A stretch of 64,000 nucleotides of DNA from Prosapia bicincta. Its lineage: Eukaryota; Arthropoda; Insecta; Hemiptera; Cercopidae. The notes beneath the pieces are model-generated. The model saw only the letters and a program-made list of their open reading frames with translations, did no database searches and was not told the DNA's origin. The stretch is from positions 19,807,067 through 19,871,066 of the forward strand of contig JBAIZL010000002.1 of assembly GCA_036971475.1 (NCBI GenBank), given 5' to 3'. Made by a program: the position numbers and the translations under genes. This document shows positions 26,460-39,100 of this stretch, piece after piece (position 1 is the stretch's first letter; each line of letters starts with the position of its first letter).

Positions 26460-26865
26460 AAACTCATTATAAACCAAACAGATATAGGGTACGAGTTGGG
26501 TGTGAAACTTTGGCTGAGATTTCAGACATTAAAAGGAGCAAGCCTACAATTTTAAACTTCGTGTCAGTGCTTAAAAATGAAGAAAACAGTTGTTCAAGAA
26601 AATCAATGAAGTCTGCAAAACAAAGAATTAGAAGATACCGTCTACAAGTAATTTTTGCAACAGGTTTCTCTATGAGAAACCTGGTTCCGATTCTTGTGGA
26701 AAACATTAGAAGCTTAAGAAAAAAATTAAAAAATATTGTATCCCATTTAAAACATGCATACAATTATTAATTAAAATTTACTCTTTTTTCGAAAAAAATC
26801 CAAGTATCCAAATTTTTGTTTATCCAAAAGCTGTCCGGATAATTGATTGGGTTTTCCAAATTCTA
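26460..26865 (+). pseudogene. pogo/Tigger-like transposon relic
   Basis: The frame from 26510 contains EISDIKRSKPTILNFVSVL followed by SCSRKSMKSAK. This resembles the CENP-B-like N-terminal helix-turn-helix of pogo/Tigger transposases (STISDIKKN..KILxFVSxL, then S.RKxMxxAK). The rest is out of frame or lost, and no DDE domain is present. The flank at 26800-26865 (CCAAATTTTTGTTTATCCAA, then GTCCGGATAATTGA) has the TATCC character of Tigger inverted terminal repeats; ATAAACGGATAAAC motifs lie on the left side. Confidence 0.6.
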
Positions 26866-27074
26866 TCGAACAATTAAAGTTCTACCTTATTTAAATCGAT
26901 TTTATTACTAAACAGTACTATTTCTAAATCAATACTAAACGTAACACATAAGTTTAGTAGATAAAACAATTTAAAGACTTAACAAGTTTATAACTTGAGT
27001 AAATGTATGCAAAACGTATGGGGATAAGAAACCTTTCAAGATAGTTCGAAGCGGTCTTCGCCAGTAATATTGTC

Positions 27075-27125
27075 GAGTCACTGACGAAGATCGAATCGTG
27101 CGATTGAAAACTAAACAACATCTGA
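27075..27125 (+). ncRNA. possible hammerhead-like relic
   Basis: Core CTGACGA at 27081-27087 is exact, followed by one extra A, then stem II GATCG/CGATT with a 7-nt loop and GAA. Stem III and stem I cannot be drawn convincingly, so the right half has decayed or the match is chance. Confidence 0.25.
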
Positions 27126-27338
27126 GTAAATTTTAAAAATTCACAAAATTGATCGGTTCAACAATGCGTTTATTTGTTTAGTGAAAAGTTGAAGTTTTTC
27201 TCATTAAACAGATTTCCACGCCCACATATTTTCTGATAACATTTACCCAATATTGTTTTAAAACAACTGGTTTTATGGTTAAAAAAAAATTATAAAAAAC
27301 TAATATTTTTGTGACGTTAAAGTTAAACGGGTATACAA

Positions 27339-27653
27339 ATGCCGAACATCTCCATCTTTGTCAGCGCCGCCTCTACAACCCCTAACCTAAACAACCCTTT
27401 TGTCACCACTCGTACAATCAGGGGTAAAACAATGGCTACGACGGTCAGACATACAAAGGGCGGTCCCGTACCGTATAGTCACCGTGCATCGCCTTTACAA
27501 TCGATTTGGCTGACGAACAAATATATTCCCGGAGCTGTCATAGCCTTTGCAGCGTTGAGTCGATCCGACAGCGGAAATATTTTTTATTTAAATACTACCG
27601 TTGTAGGGGAAATTCCCGGACATGGTGAATTCTTCCGAACGTGTGATGTTTGA
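27339..27653 (+). CDS. unrecognised 104-codon open frame in a GC-richer island
   Basis: The frame starts MPNISIFVSAAST and ends FRTCDV before TGA. Composition is balanced (Thr, Pro, Ala, Arg, Gly), unlike nearby frames, and the block has a relative excess of CpG. No domain, signal peptide or splice context is recognised. Alternatives are a CpG-rich promoter or 5' exon region, or conserved non-coding DNA. No coding claim is made beyond the open frame. Confidence 0.25.
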   Translation: MPNISIFVSAASTTPNLNNPFVTTRTIRGKTMATTVRHTKGGPVPYSHRASPLQSIWLTNKYIPGAVIAFAALSRSDSGNIFYLNTTVVGEIPGHGEFFRTCDV

Positions 27654-27994
27654 GTATATTGTTTGCGCAATGTTTGTATGTTTTTGTAAATGTTCTGTTG
27701 CATTCAATTTTTAAAAAAATATTACATTTTACAATCAAAGTGACAATCAGTGGGGTCACCAGATGAAGTGAATAGCTCATTTAAAGAATTCAGTTAGTTA
27801 ATAAAGATTCCGTTAGAATCTAGTCAATGTAGTTAATAATACAAAAAATGTATTAAACAGAAAACATTTACTGGATGATGACAAATTTACTAAATTATCC
27901 TGATAACATTTCGTCTGATTCACAGACTAAATAATTCTAAAAATAATTTTCATTTATGACTTTTCAATTCCTATTATTAGTTATTACCCTTCAT

Positions 27995-28440
27995 ATATAT
28001 AGTTCAAATTTTCTAATAAAACACTTTATAAAAACAATCACTCAAGTTATATTTTTTTTAAACAAATGTAGATGACATTTGATGATAAAATAGTTTTTTA
28101 AAATAATAATTCAATACTTAAATTTAATAATGAATTATTTTAGTTTTATATGAAAGAAAAACGTTTTACATAGGGGCAAGGTATGCAATATAGTTATTTT
28201 GTCTCATTTGGCTTAAAATACGTGCTAACAAATGATATATAAAAAAATCTGATTTTATGTTATATGTTATTTGTTAGAACAGCTGTTGTAACGCATAGGT
28301 TTTGCTACTTTTAATATGTTAATTGTAATTCAATAAAAATAACCAAATAAATTAATTTTTTTCTTTGTTGACCTAGGTAGGAATTAACTCCAAACAAATT
28401 TTGTTTTTATTACTTGCTGGTATTATATTATAAAGTTTAA
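27995..28440 (+). repeat. ~400-bp dispersed element, full-length copy
   Basis: It begins with GTTCAAATTTTC beside a TA run and passes through ATAGGGGCAAGGTATGCAAT and GAACAGCTGTTGTAACGCAT. It ends with TAGGAATTAACTCC and TTTTTATTACTTGCTGG. Same orientation as the 18340 copy. Confidence 0.78.
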
Positions 28441-30430
28441 AACGAAGTTCAAATAATAAATACAATAAAACTCATGAGATTAAAATATTAGCCTAGCTCA
28501 ATATACTCAGAATAACTTTACTCGCTCCTGAAACCTTAATATTCTCTCCGACATAGTCTGCAACTGGGTCACTCTAGGGGACGTCTTATAAAACATAAAT
28601 CGTGACAGGTGCACCCTTATTCGTCACTCGGAGTGAAATAGTTAACTTCATAAGATGGATGGCACTTCATTTACTGAATACGTTAAAGCCGTCAGTTGGC
28701 TTTTCAGTTTCTAGTGGATGCTAGTCTAATGCTAACGTTATTATCACTACAACCTTATAAAACTGTCGTTATATAAAATGTGTAAGTTTTAAAATTGATT
28801 TAAAAAAGCCCAAGACGAACTATTTAAGAGGCTTTTATTACATGTAGTGCTTTTGTACATGAATAGCAAAGATAGTTTCTAGTTACCAACGTAGAAATAA
28901 AGAAGAATTCTTTAAAAAATTGTCTTGGAAGGTTGAAGAAGTTCATTGTATAAACGAACAAACAATAAGAAACTTGTTGGCGAAATTAATATAAAATTTG
29001 ATCGATGATTCTCGTAGAAGAATCTAGTAAATCAAGATTGAAACAGGAAATTGGTTTCAGATAGACGGTTTGAATGAAGCAACCTTATAGTTAATCGCCA
29101 CATCAGCCGCATGTAATCATCGGTTTAAGAAAATCGTACTTCTAAGAATATAACTTTCTCTTTTCGTATCAAAAGAAATGTTTTAACTGACATTTATTTA
29201 TAAATATTAGATTAAAATAATAAATAGATTTGTTAAGTTGTTAATGCGTTTAAAACTAATCGTAAACACATATTTTCTTCGATGATGATAGATGGCACCA
29301 CTGCTAATAATGTACATCAGACATACACCTTTGAAATTGGAGTCCATTCACTTCTCGAATATCCTTTGCTCTAAGTGATCTGCATCCGTCGATATCCTTT
29401 GCTTCCATTGTCTTTCTATCAATTTCATTTGTGGATATTTCTTTCCTCGTCTACAATATCTTCAGGATAAGATTACCCATATAGGAACATCCATATCCTT
29501 GTTTTTTCCACTACAAGGAATAATTTTGTAAACTTTAATTAAATGCGATCCTAGCACTCTCTAGTGACCATTCCGTCAACTAATTTCAATTTCATATTTA
29601 TGTTTCTCTGTTTTATCTGATTTTGTTACCCGCTTCTGTTGCTCACAAGGTTTCTATTGTTCATTGTCTGCATTATTAACATTTTCTTTCGTGAAATACG
29701 ATATTAAGGAGATGTATTTATTTGAAAAAGCTTTATCTATATTGATTTCACTCTCTAATATTCAGTTTTGTGGATGAAATCAGACGTTTATCAGTTGGAA
29801 AGGAAAATATGTAGATATTGGTTATATCAGAAATAAATAATGTGTATGTTAGTGGTTTTATTTCTTTTCTTTATTTAGATTCATTATCTGATACACTGTA
29901 TATCTTAGTTCTTATTTTTTCCGTCTTTTTTGTTTCGTTTTCTAATTGTTTTTGTTTCACTTGAATATATTTCAAAACAGGTTACAGTCGTCTCGTTATG
30001 TAGTTCTTAAGAGTATATAAACCGTTGTCCTAATTTTGTATATTCGTGCTATACATATTTACCGTCTGACTGTGCTTTAAGCTTATATCTTTTGATAAAT
30101 AATTTGTATTTATATATATTAAACGATTATTTGAAATGACATAAACACAAAACGTTATGTCAACTCATTGTTTTCATAACAGGTCTATCTTATATCAAAA
30201 TTTGTGGATAGACGCCTAAGACAAGTATTGTGAAAAAAGGTTTTCAAGTCAATGCCTACTTATTTCGTTAAAGAAAAAAATTATTGTAATTTCTTCATTT
30301 TATAATTACTTTCGATCTGAAAGTTATAATTTTATTTTAACTTTTAATCTGTATATACAGTGCTTGAGGTTTAACGGTGTCCCTTGCTCTGCTCTATTAT
30401 TTGACTACTAGCCTAACTGATAACATTATT

Positions 30431-30432
<2 letters not shown>
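28441..30432. other. AT-rich DNA, no gene seen
   Basis: No open frame with family resemblance and no unit repeat. Confidence 0.55.

Positions 30433-30492
<60 letters not shown>
30433..30492. repeat. TA microsatellite
   Basis: About 30 TA units. Confidence 0.97.
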
Positions 30493-30494
<2 letters not shown>

Positions 30495-32060
30495 TCACTT
30501 TCTTCGCAGAAGCAGAGCAACACATTTAAAGATCATGTCTACATCGAACTATTACAATATTATAATTTAGTTAATTAGAGTTGTTAACTCTTAAAACACA
30601 CGGATGTTTTCTGAAGTGTTGCGTTTTGACCCCGCACTCCAGCCCAGTCCACCCTAGCGATCTCAAGGTCAGAGACACGTGTAGCCTCACGATCTTGTAC
30701 ATGTCAGAATAACAATATTAGGTGGCAAAATAGAAAAATAATTTCCTTGCAATTTTCCAATTTATCCTTTCTATGTAGGATAGTGTTTTGTATTGTTTTT
30801 GTTTGTTAGTATTTATACGCTTTCTTTTTTTCATCACTTGCATTGTATTGTTTCTCTTCGAATTCGTTTTGCATTGTCCGTTTGTGATGCAAGGTTCGAT
30901 AACGTTAATCCAGATCGTTTGTTTATTTTATACTTTCCATTCATTTTTAATCCTAAAGCATTAATTACGATATTATATTTTAACCATAGCAAATATTTAA
31001 GCAAACCCCCAATTTGTACAATTGAGATTTCGCGACAACCAAAATGCAGAAAAATAAAAAAATCATGTATATCTTTAACTAATGAATTTCTAGCAATCAG
31101 ATAGTTGGTCCAGTGCCAAAGTGCTAGACTTGTAACATGAATATAGTTCAAACCTACCTAGAACCCAGGTTTTTATAACTTTATTCGTTGAATATTGTAG
31201 CTTCTGCTACAGTAATTATTTTCTGTTTCAGAAGGTATAATTTCCAAATTTTTTTTTTTAAATTTACATAAGATATTGTTTCATAAGTATTTTATAGCAG
31301 TTGCATTTTAGTAGATAAACGTAAATTTATCAATGTAACCTCTTGTGTTTAGGTATTTAAAACAATTTATTGCTCATTAAAGATCAACTTATACCATTAT
31401 TACTATAAGTATATAATATATACGGTGCCATAACCTTGCACAAGGGTAAATAGCACACGTTTTATATTGGTTAAAGTACTACAGCAAAAAATAATTTCAA
31501 TTCCTGCGTCGCTGTCATGCTGTCAAGCCGCAGAGCGAAAACGCCCGCTTGATACGGTGACGACAACCAACACAGTACAAAGTGGAGGGGAAGTTGCAAA
31601 TTAGGCCTTTTGAATAATCCATATTTTCCATAAAACGTTAAAAGTGGGACCGGTGAAAATCTGGGCGTAGGGCTGCCGGTCACGTTTGAGTTGAGCGTCG
31701 AAAATTTAATCCCAAATGTAGGAATGGGTTTAAAAAAAGTATTACAATATTTAAAGGGCCAATCCGTAAGCAATGTGGGAGTCTGAATGACTGATTTGTG
31801 CATCAGAAAAGTCAATGTCTCTTGGTCGGCAGAGGTATGTCACTATAAAACGGTAAATAGACTTTAATAAATAAATGAGCTTCATCGTAAGACTAAAGCT
31901 AAAGTTATAGTGAAAAGAAATTTACTTAATTCTAGTTTTATCCACTTCGAGTGTAGAATGACGGAGATTATGGCGTCTAGTTACCCTTTTCTTGAGAGAC
32001 TTTAATGAGAACTATATTATGGTCCGTCAATATAAATTAATGTTGTTTTATACTTTTCTT
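30493..32060. other. non-coding DNA with GC-richer block
   Basis: A 114-codon minus frame (31471-31815) lies in a GC-richer segment but shows no recognisable domain; it is not called a gene. The rest is AT-rich. Confidence 0.4.
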
Positions 32061-32139
32061 ACTTTTTTGTTCACGTTCTAACCCTATCCGTTCCTCTGCA
32101 TAAAGCATTTAATGTTTTATTCTTACGGAATAATGTTCA

Positions 32140-32500
32140 ACCTTTATGATTAACACTCCCACTTTATTACAAAGAATCCTATTTTATTACAGATGCTCTC
32201 ACATTATAACTGTCACTACCACTTTCATTGCCGACCCTCCCACTTCATAATAGACTCTTTCACGATTATTCAAACGCTCCCACCTTCCAGGGAGGAAAGT
32301 GGAGGAACTTCATGACACTCAACCTGATTATAGACACTCGCCTTATAACTAGCTTTCCAACTTAGTTACAAACATTCCGATTATATTACGAACACTCCCA
32401 ATTTATTACAAAGAATCCTATTTTATTACAGATATTTTCACGAGATGCCCCACTTTATTACAGACATTCCGATTTTATTGGGCATGCCTCTACATTCTAG
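32140..32500. repeat. degenerate ~18-bp minisatellite
   Basis: The unit resembles CTCCCACTTTATTACAGACA. The block TTATTACAAAGAATCCTATT recurs at about 32163 and 32402. Many units are diverged, and a GGGAGGAAAGTGGAGGAAC interruption lies near 32290. Confidence 0.75.
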
Positions 32501-32559
32501 GCACAAAAACATGAATCAAATCTTTATAATAAAGTGGAGTAAAAGATTATTGCAACTCC

Positions 32560-32820
32560 CAATTATTAGCCTGTTGTATTGTCCCATCAGGAGACTCACG
32601 CAGTTATAAATAACAACTGATTTCGACCGCACTAATTAAATCAACTAGACAAAGCTCCTACTCCATACACGACGCCGTAATTTCGCTAATAGGATATTGA
32701 CATTAAAGGGGTTAGAATATCAAGCGGTCCGAGCCTCTAACGCCAATTAATTACTGGTTGAGGATCGTTGCCAATTAAAAAATTTGTTGAACTCATTCCA
32801 CACAATACCACACAACTCGT
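32560..32820. promoter_or_regulatory. candidate conserved non-coding element
   Basis: Dense homeodomain-like TAATTA/ATTAAT cores (for example CCAATTAATTACTGG near 32742) lie in otherwise balanced unique sequence, upstream of the dpr exons. It may be an intronic enhancer of that gene, whose 5' exon is upstream. Motif density is the only evidence. Confidence 0.2.
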
Positions 32821-34949
32821 TATAGTGTAAGCAGGGGCACCGTAAAAATCAAGATTTAAATGGGATCCCAATTTAGAAAAACTTGATTTCTAGAATAACT
32901 AGAGAAATTAGGACCACAATAGTGACACTTTATAAAGTACAGTACTTATAACTAACTTTAGGTTAGCAAGATTGCCTATCTTGCGCCGCAGAAAGATTAA
33001 TTACAGAGCAAGAACTGGAGTTTCACTGAGAGTTCTTGAGTCGATTAAAGGCCTTAATGGTCGGTTGTTTACTAATGACGGACATCTTCACATACCTTTT
33101 ACGTAACGAACTTTCAGGCTATTTTCTGCAATTAAAAAAATGAAAGTTTAATTGAAATAAAATTATCAGACGTCCTCAAAATAATTTGTTTAACTTAAAT
33201 TATGAAATAACGTCTACCAAAATGTTATCCGAGTATTTATTTCCCTATTCATGACACTGAAATGAGTATATTTTCGAAGGTGATTTTAGGACTTTTTATG
33301 ATAGTTTGTGTAAAGCCAATACTGTAGACAAGTCAATTCATGTAGATATAATTAATCACACAAAAACCCAATCACAAGCCTTTTTGAAAATATTTTTTTA
33401 ACTGTAAATTAAGGAAGGCCTTATATACATTTTGGTTACCAAGTTCTTCAGAGTATCTCTAAAGATGGTTACAACCAAGACGTATATGGGGTGTTCATTT
33501 ACAAGTGATAAATTATTTTAAAACATTCGGGTAACTGGGATTTTGCCCTGTTAAACTGTATCGTATCATACATTTGCTAAGTACATTAGAGTAATGAAAA
33601 ACAATTCAGACTGGAAAATCGACTGTTTTCTCCTAAAGCCTAAATGATTGTTACTTAATAATTACTATTAGTTTTATGGGCCGTATTAATATAATAAGCT
33701 TTATTAATATTAGAAATTTCAACGATTGGCTAGCACATATAAAGTTTTTATAATTCATTTGTTTTTTAATTAAAGTCTCGTGGTGCCGATAGTACTAGAT
33801 AGACTATTACTTTAATTGAACCCTGCAAGGCAAAATAAACCTACGAAGTTTTAGGAAATAAAAATGGATGTAAAATACTTTACCTTAAAAGAACGGAATC
33901 AAACAAAGCCAAGTTGAGAAACTTTAAGAAAAGAAAATATAAAACAATTTCAGACGAAATTTAAAAAAAATTCGAATCGAATCAAACAATAAACAAAAGT
34001 AAAATATGTAAATGAAAAATGAAACAATCAAACGATATACACCATTAACAGGCCAAGAAAACGAATAAATGTTTTAAAGAAACCAAATAATAAAGTTTTT
34101 CAGACCTCTGTGAAAGACGAATCGAATCAAGGAAAGCGTATAACTTAATCAGTGCTGACAGAAGAAAGAATTCCGGGAACAATATTTTTCCCTCAACATC
34201 GTTAGCCTAATGGCCAACCTGCTGGAAAACTCTTGGATGAATTATTCATTGTGCGCTAAAACATTCACGGAAACAACATTCGCTAGAAGCTCAGTTTGTA
34301 TCAATTAAAAGGAAAATTAATTTTCACCGAAACAATTAGAATAAAAGACTTTAAAGTTTGTTACTTAGAAACAATTGAAGTTTGTTTTTAAGTAATTATC
34401 ATATTCTATTCTTTACATTTTTGTTGTTCAAGGAATTCCTCTTTAAAATTATATGTAGGAGACATCAATGCCGGCGTTAACTGTTTCGCTTTACCAGTTC
34501 TCAGAGGTCTTACTCCTTACTAATTAGTATAGGTTACTCTGGAGGTAATGTAAGTTTGTTATATCGTACATGGTAATAGTTGATGTTAATAACAAATACT
34601 ACTCTTTTTTGATTAAAGTTTTTAAGTATTACTAAACAAAAAATGAAGAACGAGTTGCAAAAGAAACGAAATCGCTGTAGCATGGCTTTACAAAAATGAA
34701 GGTCCATTTGAAAGTTGTTCTTTTAGAACTACGTGTTATTATTAATAGTTATATTGACCTTATAGAAACATAAATCGCTTTATTATTGCTAGTAACCTTA
34801 ACAATTGGTTAGGAATAGTTATTATTTTTTATATTTAATGCTAGCATTGTTATAATAGTAACAAAGTATTGACGATGGAAATGAACTATTTACGACGAAG
34901 CTACGGTAAATCAAGACTTTAAAGGGTCAAAAATTACAAAATGCGAAAC
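32821..34949. other. AT-rich DNA with one foldback-family relic
   Basis: At 33420-33458 (minus) there is a decayed copy of the CTGAAGA..TTGGTAACCAA..ATGTATAT motif family, with GAA lost. Nothing else is recognised. Confidence 0.45.
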
Positions 34950-35200
34950 AAACTGAAAAAAAGATGAAAATATAAGGGAAGATGTAAAAAGAAGATTATT
35001 AGCATGGTTTTGACACATAAAGAGTATAGCAGAAGAGTTGGCCCAGAAAGGTACTAGAGTCGATTCTGCCTGAGAAAAGAAGGAGCAGATGGCCAAGAAC
35101 AAGTTGGCGTTATGATATCAACGAAGCAATGACTATAGGAAACCTAGAAAGGTATTAAAGACATTGGAAAAGGGAGGCAGAGAGCAGCCGACAGCTGTAA
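34950..35200 (+). pseudogene. LINE reverse-transcriptase C-terminal relic
   Basis: Reading frames give IREDVKRRLLAWF, stop, HIKSIAEEL, then after a shift SWRYDINEAMTIGNLERY. This matches the tail of non-LTR retrotransposon polyproteins (RRLxWFGHVxRM..RxPKKVLE..RRRGRPRxxWxxDxxxAM..xxL). At least two stops and one frame change are present, and no upstream RT domain remains. A TA run at 35212-35235 follows, as often at a LINE 3' end. Confidence 0.7.
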
Positions 35201-35235
35201 TTGATACGTTGTATATATATATATATATATATATA

Positions 35236-36004
35236 CAGAATAAATATTCTTACATAGGGCTCTACATATAACTGTAAGAAAATGGAGGGCTACCCCTTCA
35301 ATTCACTAGCCAATTATCCTATGCTAGAAAACATTTAATCTTAACCAAATATTTTGTAGCAAATTTTAATATAACTATGTTAAATGGATTTTATATATGT
35401 AATATTATTTATACAAATTTTCACTCACCAGAACTTGATATAAGTTTTGTTGCGTTTAAACGTATGAAATAAATCTATAGATAAGTTTAAATATATAAAT
35501 TTAAGTTACGTTTTAATTTTCTCAAAATATAACCTCTATTTCTGTTTTGCGTGAATAATAAGGTTTTTCTGTTAAATGTAATTTTATATAAATTAAAAGT
35601 TCATCTTTAGTTATATAGATAAAGTATTACCTAATGTCCTGTGAGAAAAAGCAATAACCTATACAATAAAAGAGAAGTATATAATACTATTATAAATTTA
35701 CAACGTAAATATAAATTTAAATAATAAACAAACATAGCTAAAAATATTCCTTACACAATACATAACATATGATACTTTCCTCGCAACCGACGGGCATTTA
35801 TGTGTTTAGTGTATAATTATTTGAATTTGTGTACGATATTTCTATATTTGTTGGAAATTTAAATTAGAAATATTTAAACACACCCTCCAAATTAAGAGAA
35901 GAATAGCTGTTGTATGAAATCATATGTTGTGGATATTATTGTGGCTGATTTTGAAATTAGTCTTGAACCTTGTTTCTGTATTTAAAAAGAACATTTTTGT
36001 ACAG
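35236..36004. other. AT-rich sequence, intron of the dpr-like gene
   Basis: Nothing is recognised apart from the polypyrimidine-poor acceptor region ending ACAG at 36001-36004. It is intronic if the gene begins upstream, as the phase of the first visible exon requires. Confidence 0.6.
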
Positions 36005-36150
36005 GAACTTCGGTGGTGGAGAACCTTAACTATTGGGAACAACCATTTTCGCAGCCATACTTCGACAACTCCACGCGAAGGGAAGTGACTTCAACGGTTG
36101 GTCAGAGCGCGTACCTCCATTGCCGCGTCAGGAACTTGGGAGACAGATCG
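36005..36150 (+). CDS. dpr: dpr-like exon: linker and first half of Ig1
   Basis: The acceptor is ACAG at 36001-36004 and the donor GTGAGT at 36151. The exon starts with the last two bases of a split codon and ends in phase 0. It encodes an upstream linker (VVENLNYWEQPFSQPYFDNS), an N-glycosylation site NST, and the B strand of Ig1 with its first cysteine (YLHCRVRNLGD). The split first codon proves an upstream coding exon. Confidence 0.93.
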
Positions 36151-39100
36151 GTGAGTCAGTGCTTAGCAGCTCCAATGTCGTTTATCTTGTATTATATTAT
36201 GCAACAGTAACCACATAATTAACATTGTGACACTGTGTCACCTTTCTATTACGAGGTGAATTCTGTAATGATTTATCCCCCTTGCGGTTGCAGGTGTCCT
36301 GGATAAGGAAACGAGACTTGCACATCCTGACAGTCGGTATCCTGACATATACCAATGACCAGCGTTTCCAGTCCTTACATTCAGACGGCACCGACGAATG
36401 GACGCTGAAAGTGAGTTCCCCGCAGAAGCGAGACTCTGGGACGTACGAGTGCCAAGTCAGCACTGAGCCCAAAATCAGTCAAGCCTTCAAGTTGAATGTC
36501 GTAGGTGAGCCGATATTATATGAATATGTTTTTATTTTCAATTATACTGATTATTTTTGCTCGCTATAGAGTGAAACGTCATCTTCAATAGTTCTGCCCT
36601 GATTTATATAAACATTACTTATAAACCGTAAATTGTAAATGAATGGATTAATTTCAATAATTATTACAGTATAGTAAAAACTTGGTTGTTTAAAACATTT
36701 TGTATAGTCTACCGCTGTAATTTTGTCTCATGTAGTAACTGATTATAGAAAATCTGATTTTACTTTCCAGCTAGTGCTGACATCATACTAACGCTCATTT
36801 CACTAATATATGTGTTATACATACCTACAGTCGCTCTTCCAACCTTTCGCAAATCATTTTGGTTTTGACTGTACCTTAAAAGTCTACTCCAGAATTTCTA
36901 ATAGTAACAAACATAACACCATTTGACACGCGTTTTGTATAAACCTTTCCTATTATTATCCAAATATCAGATTTAATTTTCAGAACATGCCTCAGTAATC
37001 AATTCATGTCGACCACTTTATCCAGGTTTGAAGTTTAGGTTATAGTTTTTCTTTATTACTGTAGTTTTTATATTTTCTACTTTCACTACGTTTATCAAAA
37101 CTACCTAAATTTACCATGTTATTTGTGCATCTTCGATGACGTATTTTTTTCAATTCGTGTATTAAATGCTTTATAACTTTTTCAAGTCTGTTCTTACTTT
37201 TTAGTGATTTAAACACTGGGTTACGAAAAATACTCGTACTTTTAGAAAACCAATTCTCACTCAAGTCACTGGAATAAATCATTTTAATTTAATTACAGAA
37301 GTCAACCAAGCGTTTTCCATTTTTCCAGTGAACGCTTGTATGGAATTCTCCGACGTAAAGTAGATTCAAATTATCTGTTTTTCAAAAAGGATTTTTATTT
37401 TGTAATAGTTTTACCTTCAGATGATTTAAATTTATATACAAATAACTGCGCTATTTCCATTTCAGGATACTCACGGTTGAATACATAATGCATTTACTTA
37501 AACAAGTGTCTTTGAATGGAATTTGCTTTGATATTTATGAGAATTCCGTTTTGTTTAATTCTTTATCAATTTCATAATATTTCCGAGAAATATTTGTAGT
37601 GTTTTCTTGGAAGACCTATTAAAATAGATAAAAGCGCTGTCAGTTAGGACGAGGTTCAAGGAATCACTTTGATTTGATTAATAATTATTTTTTATACAAT
37701 GGAAAATGCTTGACGGAGACTCAAAGAGTCGCTTCTGTACATTTATCTAAGAGTATTTTTCATTTACAATGTTGGCATTTATCTGATATTTTCTGTCCAA
37801 GTTATATACCATTAATTTTCTAAAGAGTAGAATCTATTGTAAGGGAATGCATATTATTAAACAATGTAGAAGTTGACATCGTATTTTCTCTTAAAGAAAA
37901 TTCAGTAATTTCTAGTATTGGAAATGTCTCTAACGATCGGCACACAAGGACTTTATTTCCTCCATTACAGACCAAAAGTTGGCAAGAGATTTAGGGAAAG
38001 GAAGTTGTCTTGTGCTGTTCCATAGAAGTGCTTCCAACACTTAGTCCTTCACAAGCTTTCCTAAATTTTGAGAAAGATTTTATAAATTTTTATTTCTAAG
38101 AAAAAACTCACTGATTACGTATCTATTGAAAATTAATGTAACCAAATATTTACTAATAATTTACGTATTCCTTAATAGAAATTGATGCCCTGTCCGCTGG
38201 ATTAAATTTACTTGATGCACTATAAAGTATAAAATATCGATGTATAATATTTTATATTCAACTTTTGGAATTTTTTTCGTTACACATTTCATATATATTA
38301 TTGCGTGTGGAAGGTTTTGTAAGGTATATTTCAAGGTAAAGGCATGAATTTAACCAGACGTCAGAAGTCGTAGAGTATAAAGATGGAAAGTCAATTTTCT
38401 GAAGTAAATCTGCTTCGTCACGTGATCATAGAGATGTACTGGTGTGTAGCTCTTTTGGAATTTTGTAAGGAACTGTTGTCACCTAATACGCAAGCTTTTC
38501 TATAATGTTCTCCTATTTTTAATATATATGTATCCTCTGTTGTCCTAAATATGATAACCTTTAACACCTAAAGGAGTTAATTCGTTTACATTAGTTTTGT
38601 CGCTATTTTCGCCGTAAAAGTGTGACTCTAATAACAAAGACCTAATGAGTAAATTTATATTTGCAGTTTCCAAAGCGAAGATAGTCGGCAACTCCGAATT
38701 GTACCTGAAGAGCGGCAGCGACATTAATTTGACCTGCGTAGTACTGCAGACCCCAGATCCGCCTTCTTTCATCTACTGGTACCGTGGCGCTCATGTTGTC
38801 AACTACTCTCAACGTGGCGGCATCAGCGTAGTCACGGAGAAACAGACGCGCACCAGCAGACTGCTGATTGCGCGCGCCCTGCCGGCGGATTCCGGGAACT
38901 ACACCTGTTCGCCCTCTAGTTCCGACTCTGCCAGCGTCATGGTCCATGTACTCAACGGTGAGTCGTGTACGTACAGGAATAACTTACTTGAGTGTCAGTG
39001 ATGTGAATGCCGAAAACAACAGCATGACGTGATATTAGCTAATAGCACATGCATGAAGCATCCTGTCCTTACAACTTGTTCTATTTTACTGTAGAAGTGT

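Noticed and set aside
31471..31815. 114-codon minus frame as a gene
   Set aside because: No domain resemblance, no splice context; the block could equally be conserved non-coding DNA.
38642..38947. 101-codon minus frame overlapping the Ig2 exon
   Set aside because: Antisense shadow of the dpr-like exon, whose plus frame has clear Ig features and splice sites.
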